From Xiphophorus maculatus (Eukaryota > Chordata > Actinopteri > Cyprinodontiformes > Poeciliidae), in NCBI RefSeq assembly GCF_002775205.1, contig NC_036450.1, positions 17,503,479-17,567,478 of the forward strand: a stretch of 64,000 nucleotides of DNA, in the 5' to 3' direction. Below the pieces are notes generated by a model. The model was not told where the DNA came from. It worked only from the letters and a program-made list of their open reading frames with translations, and ran no database searches. Shown in pieces: positions 34,388 through 46,858 of this stretch. The translations under genes were made by a program, and so were the position numbers. The first letter of the stretch is position 1. Each line of letters starts with the position of its first letter.

Positions 34388-36585
34388 CTATGACTTGTTC
34401 TTCACTGTTGGCCCAAATGTCTTCTTTTTAGGGATGGCAGAAGGTGGGGGTTTGGGTTTTGGAGCAGCCGAGATCTTTTTGGGCTTAGGCTGGAGAGATT
34501 TGAGTCCCAGGATCTCACAATACTTGTTGCACTGATGCAGAGCTTTAAACTGGTCAATAAAGGAGGTGGCACAATTTCCTTTGAATCCCTTATACCTGTA
34601 AAGACATATCTTGTTGAGTCACTGCCATGGACTATTTTTAATGCTTATTTTAAAGGAAGGGAAAAACTCACCCTTTCTTACAAGTTGCTATCCCCACATC
34701 AGTAAGCTTCATGCCCACTCCTGAGAATAAATCAGATGGATTTTAACACTCACACATTATGATTTATTGCACAGTTCGTTGCAGCACTTGCTCCCCTGAC
34801 CTTGCATGTCAGTAACCAGCAGATTGCCCTCTGTGTTATGGTAGACCCAGTGTTGGAAAGCGCAGCACTTCTGCCCTGCCTCTGAGTCCCGTCTCATCAC
34901 GTTGATCTCTTTACCGTCCTTCACAGAATACTTGACAAAGTCTCCGATGAGCTCCTCTTCCAGTGTTGCGTAGGGGATGTCATTGGATGGACGGTGGACA
35001 AGGTAGATGGGAATGATCCTGGTGGAGGAAATTCAGCAGGGCAATGTTAGTCTGTACAGATAACGGATGCCGTGGAGAAGCTACAGACTGGCAAACATGT
35101 CACTCACTCTGGGACGTCTCCGAAGGCTTCGACAGACTGAGCTGCTGACGTGTAAGCCTTAATGTACTCCCTCGCTGTGTTCTGGACCTGACACTCCTGC
35201 AGAATAAGCAACGCTTTCTGTAACATCTCCACCCACAAAGGCAGTCAAGTTTTTACAGAAAATATTACCTTTTGCCAAAAATATCATAATAAAAAGAAAA
35301 AAAAAACACATAAATAAATCAAGCAAAAATACAGTATATGAGTATAAAACAAATATTGATAGCAGAAAATACAAGTCATAATAACAAAGATCTAATTTAA
35401 TCAAGTAAATTATTAATATTAATAAAAAAACATCTACAAAACAAAATGAAAATGTTTTCTTGTACAAGTTTTTTCTGAAAATTATTGTATATTTTATTTA
35501 GCTACCGACCTTGCACACTTTTAAAAAAAAATTAAAATACTTGTTTATTTCCACGTGATTTAAAATGTTGGTAATAATTAATTTTTACATAACTAGATAT
35601 TTATTTGCTAATTTTAGAATGTAACTTTTCTAGTTCCAGTTTTATGCTTTTTCTTCAATTTGCTGAAAATGTTTTGTATATTGTTCAAGATATTACAATA
35701 AAATAAGCCAAATTTTAATATGACTAATGTATCTGCATGTACATTTGAGATTTTCAAGTTATAGTGATTTTAATCTCATGTTACATTCAAATACAGATTG
35801 GTATGTGGGAACCCCTACAAAGATCTCAAAATTTAGAGACGTGTTGTTGTAGCCGTAAACACTATTGTCACACCATTCTTTTGTCACACCATGTGTAACA
35901 CCATTTGTTACACAGGGAGGGATGGCAACCTAAGAAAACTATTTCAACTGTGACATACAAAGTAGGAAACATCGTGTTGTTTGAGGTTTTGCTGCAGTAG
36001 AGACTGATGCACTTTACAAAACAGATCATGAATAAAGAACTTGATGTAAAAATATTGAAGCAACATCTCAGAAAGTTAAAAGAAAGGATCTTCTAAATGG
36101 AAAATGACTTGAAGCATTTACAGACTGGCTTAAAAAAAACAAAAATGAGAAAGGAACATATTTTTGATTTAGGAATATGAATCCTGTACTGTCTATAACT
36201 ACATGAAATTACCTGCTTCTCTTCCTGTAGTAATATCACAATGATGTATTTTCCATTTACAATAAAACCAGTTTTTTTTTCTTTACCTCTACAGCCAAAT
36301 GGAAATTCTTCTGAAGCAGGTCGTCATTGTTATTGGTCCTGTAGCTGATAGCGTTGTGCACCTTGAGCACGCAGGAGTGTCCCGGTACTAGCAGGGGAAT
36401 CTGACCCGCCTTCAGCTTCGTCCGGAAAGCCCGCCGATGCATGCCCTCGCCAAAGTGAACTTTTTCTGTGAGGATGCTGATGGGGTGGTTCTCTCCAAAG
36501 TACTGATCCGACAGGAAATCATCTTTGAACAAGAGTCTCGAACAGTGGGCATCCTCCTCTTCACTGCACAACTCTTCAGGTATAG
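34388..36585 (-). CDS. alpk2: alpk2 exons coding the alpha-kinase domain
   Basis: Exons 36585-36287, 35196-35108, 35018-34801, 34720-34672 and 34595-34388. The Gly-rich stretch [10 protein letters not shown] is at residues 1150-1159. The ATP-binding lysine is in SCVLKVHNA (Lys1180). [12 protein letters not shown] and [16 protein letters not shown] follow. [20 protein letters not shown] holds the catalytic and metal-binding aspartates (Asp1305 and Asp1315). The zinc-binding end reads [20 protein letters not shown] then [10 protein letters not shown]. All these features of an active alpha-kinase appear intact, though activity of ALPK2 itself is little studied. Confidence 0.94.
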
Positions 36586-39500
36586 CTGAGAGAGGAACAT
36601 ACATCCTTGGTATATTTTTCTTTCTTTTCGTTCTTTGTTAATTGCAAAAAATGTAATTGAACTGAATTATTCAAAGTAGCCTTCAATAAGTACTCACATA
36701 AAATGATCTTTGGGGATGCAGGTATCACAATCTCACTTAAAACTAAAACACAGCAAGAATAGATAAAGATTAACTTAATGTGCTTATTTTTCTTGGATCA
36801 CACATTTTACGCAAATTTTTTTTTTTTACCTTCATATGTGAGCACGTAGTCTAGGTAGACAGAGCCAAGGGAGCAGCTGAGCTGGCACTCGTACTTGCCC
36901 AGATCTTTGTGGGAAGCATTGGTGATGATCACTGACACTCTGCTCTCATCTTCTGCACTTCAGAGATACACATTTATTATTACTCAAGCAATTTAGTAAT
37001 GGAAAATAAAACTTGGTAAGCAATCATTTATGTGGAAGATGACCTTGTAGTATCTCAAAGTAAGAAGCAAATTCTTTTCATGCTTGTGTGATTTTTGATT
37101 TTTATGAAAATAAAAAAACCTTCTAAACGTCACTGTGTTTGGATTTCAATGCCAGCTGAAAACATCACATTCAGATGTTTTTTTTTTTCTTATTTCCTTC
37201 CAGCAGCCTTTTCTGCTCTCCTATGAGCATTCTAATCCTTGCATGGAGATCAGTTACCGTTTCTGAACCTGAGCCATTTGCACCACTGTACCAAAGGGGT
37301 CAAGGAACATTTAAAGGAAATGTAACTCTATGCACTGGAATGGGGAGTGGCAAAGAAGCTGGAATAGATACAGTGCAGTGCAAAAATATTTATTACCATT
37401 TGAACTTATTTTTTAAATACATTTTGTCCCATTACAACCACAATCGTTGACATGTTTTATTGGGACTCTGAGTGACAGACCAGAACAAAATAGCACATAA
37501 TTGTATAGTGGAATGACACATGGTTCAGACATGAATCTGAACCAAAAGGTGTGCTAATTGTATTCACTCTACTCTGAGAGCCCCAAATAAAATCCAGAGT
37601 GCCTTCAGAAGTCACCTAACTGGTAGAGTCTGTCTGTCTGAGAGTAATTTAATGTCAAATAAAAATACAGTTGTTCTATGAAGGCTTCAGCAGTTTGTAA
37701 GAGAACATTATTGAAGAAACATCACCACGAAAACCAAGAAACACAGGAGACAGAGAAGTCTGTCTGCTGACAGACGTTTAAATTTACTTCTAAAGACTTG
37801 CAAATTTAATGCAGACTTCAGACAGAACAACACTGAAAGGAAACCTTGGTAGAGGCTGAAAAAAGTTGAGTCTGCAGTGCAGGTTCACCTTCCAGCAGGT
37901 CAACAACCTCTAAACACACAGTTATAGCTATGACTTATGTTAGTGTACTGTCAACAGTTTGAATGGTCCAGAGACCTGAATCCAAAGAGATGCTCTGACA
38001 AAACCTTCAAGGTACTGAGACTGACTGATTTGTGTTAAATTGTGTTATGCAACAGTGTCTGGAAAAACCATTTTACATGGTTCAGTAATTTAGCCATGTA
38101 AAATGACAGTAAATACCTTCTGTTAATCTGAGCCAGCGGTGCGCCGTCTCTGCTCCAGGTCACAGTGTAGTCTGAGTGCACGCCAGCAAACTGACACCAA
38201 AGACACATACTCTGAGGGTCTCCGCTCACCGACACTACCTGGATGGGCTCTACCACTTTCGGACCTGCACACATCAGAACAACATAAGGACGAAATAGAA
38301 GAACCTGTCCCAGAAATAAACAGGTCCTGTTTCGCAGTGCTTGATGAGGACCCTCACCTTCCTTTGGAGGGATCTTCTGTTTGACCACCTCACCGTGTGC
38401 TTTCTTCTGAACAGCTGTGGTTTCTGGCTGCGTCTCTTCCCCTTTTGCTTTTAACGAAGTATCAGTCTTTGATAGCTTGGACTCCAAAACACTGAGAATC
38501 TTGCCAAACTTATCCCCTGACACGCGTCTCTTTTTAATAACATCATCATTCGTGAGCTCATGAAGATCAGAGAGATGGGGAGCTTCCTGAGGCACCTTAT
38601 CGTCTGGCTGCTGGGTTTTTGCTTCAACAACAACCGACTGATTTTCATCCCACTGAACTTTCCCAGCTTTAATCCCCTCGAACATATCCACCTTTCCTTT
38701 TGCAGATTTTGGTTTTGCTCCATGCTCCACATCAACTGATGCTTCTGTTTCATGCTTAGCCGTTGTTTTATGACCATGTTTCTTTTTCTTCTTGCCATGT
38801 GTCTTCCCCGTGCCCTTCTCAGTTCCCACACCGGTCTCCATTACAACTTTAGCCTCCTTGGCTTCGAGCCCAGCTTCAATGTTCTCAATAACATGATTTT
38901 CCCCAGTTGCTAGGTGGCTTTCTTGCTGCTTCCAGGTCTGCTGGTTGGAAATGTTCTGCAATGTGCTCTCTTGTTTTTTGGCAGCCTGTGTTCCATGACC
39001 AGATGATTTGTCCTTTTTGGAGCGTGTTTTGCTGTCTGAAGGGTTCTTTGAAGTTTTGTGAGGCATTTTCAGCTGAGTTTGCTCAGATTCAGCAGCTGTG
39101 AAGATGGGTTCTGAGATCCAGGGGATAAATGGATTGTTTAAGTTTAAAGTGATGCATGCAACACGATCCTTCTCTGATATGAACAGATGATCTCCGGGAA
39201 AAACTGTGAACCTCACTAGATTTGTGGTAAAATCCTTGATCTCATCAGTTGCAGAAAGGAAAGGCCACACGGTGTCTCCAACTTGCAGCTCCTGTAGTTC
39301 ATCGGGAGGTAATTTCTCATCAGTATTTATTGTGTTCTGCTTTTTATGAATCAGCTCCTCGTGACCTTCCAGAAATTGTTTGTTGGTAATTCCACCCAGG
39401 ATCGGAAAGGGTGTGCAGTCTCGCACATGGCCACAACAGATGCTGTCACTCAGGTAGGTTTTTGTGCAACTTTGATTTCCTTCCAAGCTGCTGCTTGTCC

Positions 39501-42500
39501 GACAGTCGAGGGCTGAGTTACCACTGAGGGGAGCTAAGCACATAATAAGCTCAGGACTACCTGACTCCACCTGGCTTGCTCCAACTGGGTCTGGAAAAGT
39601 GTTAAACAAGACATTTGTGGGTGTGTCCACCTCTGGTTTGTGTGCAGAGAAGATACTGAGATCTGTTTGACTCTTGTCTCCTTTAATCTGCTCCTCAGTC
39701 ACAGACCCCTTCCACAGAACATCTCCAAAAACCTGATGATAAAGTAGACAAGAACAAGGACAAGAAAAATCATCTGAGTTTTAAAAAATTCAACAAATCA
39801 ATTTATTGCCATTTATTTGTCCGTACAGTGCCTTGCTAAATGATTCAAATCTATTGAAATATTTTGTCATGTTACAAACTTCTTTATTGCTATCTTTATT
39901 TTATTTAGGTATTTTAGTAAATGTAATAGTATTGAAAAAAAATATGAAGAAATGAAAAATCATACATGCTTTTTACAAATAAAAAATCTGAAAAGTGTGA
40001 CAAGCATAAAGATTCAACCCTCTTCACTCCAGTGCGCCGAGTTCCCTTCAGAAGTAACCCAACTTTAATAATGTTAATCTGTGAATGGGCTTAAATGTGT
40101 CAAGGGCTTAAAGGTTTGAAAGGGAACTTTAGCAGCATCATGAAAGCCAAGGAACAGAGCAAACAGGTCAGGGATAATATTTTGGAGAGGTTTAAAGCGA
40201 GGTATGACAACACAGAAAGAGTGGAAGTGTCAAGACATGACTGTCCTCCTAAATTAACAGGCCACACAAGTAAAGCATTAATCGGAGTGGCAGCCAAGAA
40301 GCAGAAGATAACGCTGGAGGAGCTGCAGAGATCTAAGGCTCAGTTGAGGGAATCGTTTTACAAAACAAGTCTTGGTTGTAGAGTTCACAGTCTTGCATTT
40401 TTTTATGGATCTGCAACCATCCATGTAAAGTCAGACATTTTATAGCCTATTTGCAAAACAATAGCAGAAGACTAATGCTGATTATAAACCTCAATATACC
40501 AGTGAACTGAGGTCCTGATAACATTTTGCAGTGGGAGGTTTTTCTTTAGATCAATGCATAGTACGGAGTAAATCTGGAAGAAAATTTGTTAGAGGCTGGA
40601 AAAGACTTTGTATGAAGGGAGAGGTTCATTTTTCAGCAGGACAATAACTTTAAATATATAGCCAAAGCTACAGTGGTTCAGATCATGTCTTAGAATGGTC
40701 CAGTCAAAGTCTAGACCTAAATCCAATTGAGGATTCCAGACAAGACTTGGATCAAGACAGCTGGACACAAATTAACCCACACTTTTCAGACATTTGTTCG
40801 TAAAACATTTTGAAAAAAACATGTATAACATCAATTTTGTAATTATGCAATGCTTTGTGTTGGTTTGCACGTAAAATATCAGAAGAATACAATAAAGTTG
40901 TGAAACAAACATTACAAAGTTCAAGGGGTATCAATACTTTGCATGCAGCTATGTCTATGACCCTGATAATATTGCAAAATTGCTCATGTAAATAAAAACA
41001 AAACACAGCGATGGCTTCTTAAGTTGCCTGTTTCCAGAATGACTTTCCTGGTAAACACTCACCTTTCTAAAGAGCCACAAAGTAAAACTTTACAAAACCT
41101 TGTTTCTTCCAAGTGCCGCCCGACGCACAACTCATTCCCTCTGCTGTACAGCCATCACTCAGACTTGCTGTCTGCTCCGAGTGGATGAAAACCAGTCTTC
41201 TCCTCCCGAGGACCTCTGAGCCTCCTGATCTTGTGTATTTTAACTGAGATGTGGTTCGAACGAGTGCGTTTAAGGATGTAAGAGACAGCTGGAACTGGGC
41301 AGAGTCGTGTTTCACTTCTCAGCTGTGCTCTCCTCTCACCCCTCTACCCTGACACACCACAGATGCAGGCTATTATCAATGAACTGTCAGCTATTATTAG
41401 ATGCCATTTCTATCCATCTGAGGTCTTCTTCTCAGGCTCCTCTGATCCTGCAGCGCTCCTCGACTGCCGGGTTTTTGAGATGGAAGCCAAAACGGTTCAT
41501 CCAAATAATGCAGGATAAAAGTTCAAATCCCAGGTGGCTTCAGCCTCGTGTGTGGCGGGTGTATACGTGACTGACTGGCTAAGGGTATGGCAGCAATCAC
41601 AAGGACATGAGCAGGAATGTCTCTTAACATTCTTGCTTTGTTTCCAAAATGTGCGACTAGTTTGTTCATTGGCCAACAATGTAAAGTCATTTGCCGTTCG
41701 CTCTGGTGTAAAGGTTGAATCTTTCCAGCATCTCCAACACATTTTCACACAGGTCAGCAACGCTCTGAAATTGTGTAAGTGTGACCAACAGACACCGATC
41801 AACCCTTACAGTTTTTCTTACCAAACTGAGCATAAATCTGTCTCAAGTAATACCACAAATTACAAATATATCTTACCTCCTGGAGCACCAGGTCTCTATG
41901 AGTGTTCAAATCCACATCTTCTGTTATTTTCAGCTCGATTGGATGGTTTTCTTCACTAGAAAATAAATCTTGTTCAAAGGTCTTGGAATATCTGTCAAGC
42001 CGAGGGAGGTCCAAACAACCCGAAGACACAGTTCCAGCATTGAGTGTGACTTCAATCATTCCAGCATCTGAGTCTGCTCCAACAGAGAACGATCCAGCTG
42101 GAATGTTTTGCAGAGCGGAGCATGGGGAGGATTCAGCCTGGCTGCTCAAGAGCTCCTCTGCCTCTAGTTCTCCTCCACATGTACACAGAGGTTCAACACG
42201 GTGGGAGGCTCCGCTGTCATGAAGTTCAGGTCTTGACCCGACAAGGCACAAAGAAAGATAGCTTTGTTCAGAAGGGATGAGACTCTCTTGGATATCTGGG
42301 GTTTTTAGTGGCTGATCTTGCACACCCATAGTTTGCTGCCTTTCCTCCACCTCTGTCGCCCGTAGATCGTCTTGCAGCGTCTCTGGCTCTAAGTGAGTGG
42401 TCACCTCCTGCAGTGCTTGTGTCAAAGCGTCAATCTCAGCCCCTATTTCTGCAAAGGCGGCCGTGATTTCTTCTGGCGGATCCTCAATAACCCCAGTCCA

Positions 42501-43496
42501 GTCTGAGAGCGCACTGGCCCAGCTGTCTACTGACGACCACCTCTCCACTGGTGACCAGCCAACCCTCCTGTTGTCACCAGGACTGTAATCTGACTCTTGT
42601 AAGGAGTCACTTAAAGCTTGATGATCCACGTCCTCCTTGTCTTCCGCATCCTCACCTGTCAGATATTGGCACGCGTCCATCCAGATCTCGGCGGGGCTGA
42701 TGCTATGCTGCCTTTGCAGGGTCAAAGCCGTGACCTCTGCTTTCACAGATCTCACATCACTTTCCGACATCCAGTCCACCTCCCAGGCATCCACAACAGG
42801 TGCTCGTAACTCATCACATTGGCTCGCCTCTGACACGTTGTTCTCTGAGACTTGTTCCTCTGTAAAGCCACTTTGACACTGTGTCTTAATGCCTTCTAAA
42901 TAACACATTGGGACATGTGCATCACTGTCTTGGTCTGCCTTTCCGACGCCCGACTGCAATGTTGACTGGTATTCAGGATGTGTGGTCTTAAGAGGATCTG
43001 TTGTGTTGGTAAGGATGAAATCCTGCGTGTCGCTTTCAAAAATAAAAAGATCTGACAGAGGTGCAGGAACCTCAACATTATCTAAATTATCGGATTCAGT
43101 CAGACTAATTTTGTTCTTCAGGCAGTACACCGGAGATGTTTCTGGTTCTACATACAGCTCTGTTGTACTGGACAGGGCTGGAATAGAGTCCCTGCAGAGA
43201 TCAGGCAAAGGAGGTACTGCTTCACTTTCTGGTTCCAATGGATCCATACAACAAGGCCCAACGAAGGCAGACTTTTGTGAAGGCTCTAAGCAAAGAGACA
43301 TGCTGCAAGATGAATAGTTTAAACTATCACTGTCAGATAGTTTCTCATTGGTTGAAATGTTTATTGTGTCATTTTCATCTGGGATGGACTGCCCAGATAG
43401 AGTCTCTGGTTCATGCACCTGTACTATAGTTTGATTGTCTGTGAATGGTCCTGCAGACCACTCAGGGTCATTTGTGCAAAGTTGCGAGGGGTCCAT
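34388..43496 (-). CDS. alpk2: alpk2, alpha-protein kinase 2 (10 coding exons)
   Basis: Atypical serine/threonine kinase of the eEF2K/TRPM7 alpha-kinase fold; ALPK2 is linked to heart development. Exons in transcript order: 43496-41877, 39732-38358, 38264-38117, 36957-36830, 36742-36698, 36585-36287, 35196-35108, 35018-34801, 34720-34672, 34595-34388. They total 4179 nt (1392 residues plus stop), all phases consistent with GT-AG junctions. Layout: acidic low-complexity exons (1-998), Ig-like domain (about 999-1090), alpha-kinase (about 1107-1335), basic Lys/Pro-rich tail. The start is the ATG at 43496; an in-frame TGA lies eight codons or fewer upstream. Mammalian ALPK2 is longer (about 2170 residues) with an extra N-terminal Ig domain not found here. 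It is convergent with nedd4l. Confidence 0.93.
36830..38264 (-). CDS. alpk2: alpk2 exons coding the Ig-like domain
   Basis: Exons 38264-38117 and 36957-36830. The first has the B- and C-strand residues ([17 protein letters not shown]). The second has the F-strand pattern [14 protein letters not shown] that ends an I-set Ig fold. Exon 36742-36698 then links to the kinase ([13 protein letters not shown]). A Tc1 remnant lies in the intron that divides the Ig fold. Confidence 0.9.
37371..38025 (+). mobile_element. Tc1-like remnant in alpk2 intron
   Basis: Starts cagtgcagtgcaaaaatatt, followed by cattttgtcccattacaacc, tgttttattgggactctgag, agaagtcacctaactggtag and ggttcaccttccagcaggtc. The same order of blocks is seen at 39826. 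It is antisense to alpk2, with no open transposase. Confidence 0.8.
38358..39732 (-). CDS. alpk2: alpk2 exon 2, large low-complexity exon
   Basis: 1375 nt, phase 0 in and phase 1 out. It starts [15 protein letters not shown] after a tttatcatcag acceptor. The middle has Lys-rich segments ([18 protein letters not shown]), and the end reads [11 protein letters not shown]. It is predicted disordered and has no recognised domain. The following intron is only 93 bp. Confidence 0.85.
39826..40950 (+). mobile_element. Tc1-like transposon, longest copy in the window, decayed
   Basis: Runs from cagtgccttgctaaatgatt to aaggggtatcaatactttgc, about 1.1 kb. The transposase region is still legible: aaagccaaggaacagagcaa, cctaaattaacaggccacac, ctggaggagctgcagagatc and tcaaagtctagacctaaatc. 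It has lost parts of the catalytic region and has many stops. It lies in the 2.1-kb intron between the first two coding exons of alpk2, antisense to the gene. Confidence 0.85.
41062..41330 (-). promoter_or_regulatory. Possible alternative first exon inside alpk2
   Basis: On the minus strand a relatively GC-rich stretch ends in a strong donor, TTTAGAAAG/gtgagt (41062). No frame through it can join exon 2 as coding sequence with an upstream Met. If used, it would be an untranslated first exon for a transcript starting at exon 2. Speculative. Confidence 0.2.
41877..43496 (-). CDS. alpk2: alpk2 exon 1 (first coding), large acidic exon
   Basis: 540 codons from [13 protein letters not shown] to RDLVLQE, donor GAG/gtaaga. 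It is rich in Ser, Glu and Asp with scattered WSPVERWSS and [10 protein letters not shown] motifs, and poorly conserved as expected for ALPK2. The frame upstream of the ATG is closed by TGA, so this Met is the best start unless an unusual acceptor lies within the last few bases. Confidence 0.8.
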
Positions 43497-43643
43497 CAGG
43501 ACTTGAGGATATCAATGTTCACTGACCCAAGCAGTCAAACTGGAACTCCACAATTTCTGGGACCAGACTCTGTGTCCAGGGATGAATTACTGATGTATCT
43601 TTCTGTTGTTGCTATTCCCTATTTTGATTCTGGGATTCAGTGC
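43497..43643 (-). other. alpk2: alpk2 5' untranslated part of the first coding exon
   Basis: A good acceptor (ttgtctcttttcag) ends at 43644. The 147 nt from there to the ATG contain in-frame stops (TAA and TGA) and so are untranslated. At least one upstream non-coding exon is implied. Confidence 0.55.
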
Positions 43644-44279
43644 CTGAAAAGAGACAAATCATTGTTAGAACTTGTTGCAAAACTGTGAATAAGCCACCTG
43701 AAAATGTCTTTCAAATACATTCTATCTCCCTTTATCCACTACTCAGAGGGATGTGTTAAGGTGATTGGGGTTTTGGTGGCTCTCTATTCAGCTTATCAAA
43801 ACAAAGCTTTTCATTACTGTTATTACTCTGTTGATAAAATGGCCTGCTGCTCAACAGCAGCCAAAGATTACACATTTCACTTTTCACAGTAAATCACAGT
43901 AAAGCAGTTGTTTATTTTTGTTGTTGTTGTTTTTTTTAAAGGCAGTGCATTTATTCACATGTTAACTAATATTTATATACATTTGAAACATTTGAATGAA
44001 ATGAAAAAAAAGTGCCTTTCACTATAAAATATTTAAATACAAGTGGTGGGTGGTGGTTGGGCCTCATCACAGCTGTCACTGGGTGAGAGGCTGTGTAAAC
44101 ACACTATGCAGAAATACACAAGCAGAGAAGGGTGTGGGGTCCAGGCAAGGGGGCTACAGGTGCCCCACCATCTGCAGCTTTAGAGATGATGGATTGTGAT
44201 GATAGGTTTGAAATAAATGCCATGATTTATTTCTGTAGGAGAGTTAACCTGGGCAGAGTTGTTGGGAGATGAATGGAGA

Positions 44280-44585
44280 TACATACAAAGCAAAGGTGAA
44301 AGAAAACTTGTGAGAGGCTGCTATTGGTACTGTACCAAGATATCATGCAGACAGAGCAACAATGGTAAGTTTAGCTGAAAGGCTGTTCATTTGTCAAAAG
44401 TCCAGTCAAAGTTCAGACCAAATCCAATTGAGAACCTGTTTATTTTTCACAGGCTGAGCTTGATCTATCTGCAAAGAAAATGGAGCAGTTTCAATTCCCC
44501 TCAATCTATTTTTTTTAAATTATGCTATTCTTTGTGTTGGTCTCTCACCAGAAATCCTAAAATCAATCTTAAATAGGTCAAATAT
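44280..44585 (+). mobile_element. Tc1-like remnant
   Basis: acttgtgagaggctgctatt, gtccagtcaaagttcagacc aaatccaattgag and ctattctttgtgttggtctc follow one another in the order seen in the other copies. It is a 3' half only. Confidence 0.7.
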
Positions 44586-45776
44586 ACCTCCTTACTGTCA
44601 TTCATCGTGATGAACCTATTGGGATTTTTCATCTGACTTACTCCCTCCCTGTCTGGCATGCTGATGTCAGTGGTCTCACTGACTTGTTGCCAAACTAATT
44701 ATGAAATGTCCCCCCAGGCTTTTAACAGCACTGAAAACTATTTCCCCTGTTTTCTTTGTGGTAAATGTAAAAACGAACATGCACACAAAGAGTCCTTGAA
44801 GCTATGGCGGTTTACATGACTTGTCAATCTCATCATCTTGCTTTTAAATTACATTTTATGACGTGTGAAACAGTTTTTTTGGAAAGTGGGTCACATGTGA
44901 AGCATCGGTGGGGTCAGTGGTATCAAAACTTTCACTCTGACATATAAGATGGAAGCTGGCGGCAGAGTTACTGGAAAAATACCAGCTCATCTTCACTCCT
45001 GACCTGCATTTGTCATATTTCAGCCTCATAAAGAACACCTGACTGAGTGCTGCAGCTTGAGATGTTTATATTGTGAAACACACACCTCGACAGCTGAGTA
45101 CAAACTGCAGATATAAGAGCATTTCAAATCGAAATTAGAAAACATTTGGCCATCCTAATATTTGCAAACTTGTCCAAAATGCAAGACGCATCTCAAAAAA
45201 TTTATATTATTTACCACTTGTCATTCTGACAGCAAAAAGGGATGAAAAACCTTTATGCTTAAACATTTATATTTGCATAACAACAAGAATTTCTGTTGGA
45301 TTTTTAAAAATTATTTCATTTAGATCAGACTGTCTGGAAAGGTTGATTTTTTTTAACTTCAGAAAGAGCTTGACATATGCTGGCAAACAATAAAACTGTT
45401 AACTACTGAAAGCAGTTTAAAATTGTTCTTTTCTGTCTGATTCAGAACAAATCTCCCATTAAAGTGTGCGCTATAGTTTCAGGATGAAAAGTGGAAAACA
45501 AACAAACTGCTGTTACAAACTTCAAACCGTGTCTGAATTTGACAAATTACAAAACAGGAAAGACTGGTGGCATTATAATTCTGGTTTAATTGAGGAGATG
45601 AAAACTGATGCCCAATAAAATGTGAATCATGCAGCAGCAGAGTGTTTGTTTCAGCCACAAAGCCACAATCAAACGATGAGCCACGCCACAGCTGAATCAT
45701 AGCCGATAAAACTATTATAATTAAAACTCTTGTCTCATCTGCTGGGGGGATTTCCAGCCGAACAAATAGTACGTAC

Positions 45777-45890
45777 CCTTTTCATGGCCGTGCCGTAGAG
45801 GATATAGACCTATGATGTAGGACTTCAGCGAGCGCTCAGGCAGAGCCGGCGATCTCGGGGTGTGGGGTTAATTTTAGATGTTGTCCCCCG
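45777..45890 (-). promoter_or_regulatory. GC-richer patch, possible alpk2 untranslated first exon/promoter
   Basis: In AT-rich surroundings this stretch has several CpGs (cgagcgctc, gccggcgatctcg). On the minus strand it ends in AAAAGG/gtacgt, a plausible donor at 45777. An untranslated exon spliced to the acceptor at 43644 would suit alpk2. Inference only. Confidence 0.25.
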
Positions 45891-46828
45891 CAAGTACACA
45901 GTTAGTTATCTGATATTGTGACCATGTGCTGATCCTGAACATTTAAAACCTGATAAGTACACTTCCAGACAGCTCCAGGGATGGCCTACTTTGGCTGATG
46001 AATTTTCTGATCAATTATAAACAGAGCCAGACACAGTTAAGGCTGCAGAGAGAGAGAACATAATTAATGTTTAAAAAATAAGGCAGTTGCTCATGTAGAG
46101 CCTTGCATATATATGAATACTTATTGAACTTATAATTTGTCAACAATAAATTCTGATGTATTTTAAAGTAGTTATAAAATATGAAGTGGAAATAAAGTAG
46201 TTATTCATTTTCAAGCTTTTTTTTGCAAATAAAAGAAGGAATAGTGTGATGTGTACTTGCCTCTATAAGTCAATACTTCCTTCATTGCAATTACAGCTGC
46301 AAGTCTTGTTGCCTGTCATGCCCAGGTTTGCAGATATAGACTGTAATTTTCTGCTGCCCCTTCTGATTAGATAAGACAGTGATCAGATACAACTAGAGAT
46401 TTGTTCATGAGCCTTCAATAAAATCTTCTGAATGATAATTTGATCTTCATTAATAATCCTATTAAGATTGCTGATTGTTCCTTCATTATTTCAGTCCCTT
46501 TCATTCTTATAATCAGAAGTAGTTTGTTTTCTGTCCTTATATTTATGTCAGTTCCGTTTATTGTTCATATTTCTACTCAGGAAATGCATGTTAATGAATG
46601 TGTCAGTTTGAATGACTTTGGATTTATACTTTGATTCAATTAGAAGCTCACTGTAATGTTACCCAAGCCTAAGGATAATAAATATTAAATCATTTATCCT
46701 TTATTAGAAAAGGTCAGACTATTAATAAGGTCCTTTAATAAATGGTGAGCTATGCAAGGCTGATTAATTTATTATTTAAACTGTTGTATAATTTAATATA
46801 GTGCAGGATGAACCAGTTTTCTGTTGTG

Positions 46829-46858
46829 AAACAAGACGTTTGTTGAAACGTCTTGTTT
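46829..46858. repeat. Perfect 13-bp inverted repeat, 4-nt loop
   Basis: aaacaagacgttt (46829-46841) and its exact reverse complement (46846-46858) are separated by gttg. No T-run or gene context suggests a function. It could be the footprint of a template-switch event. Confidence 0.8.

Noticed and set aside
40095..40445. 116-codon plus-strand frame ([20 protein letters not shown])
   Set aside because: This is part of a decayed Tc1 transposase, not a host gene. It is short of the catalytic domain and counted within the mobile element.
41534..43317. Several plus-strand frames opposite alpk2 exon 1
   Set aside because: Shadows of the long acidic minus-strand exon, with no family similarity or splice support.
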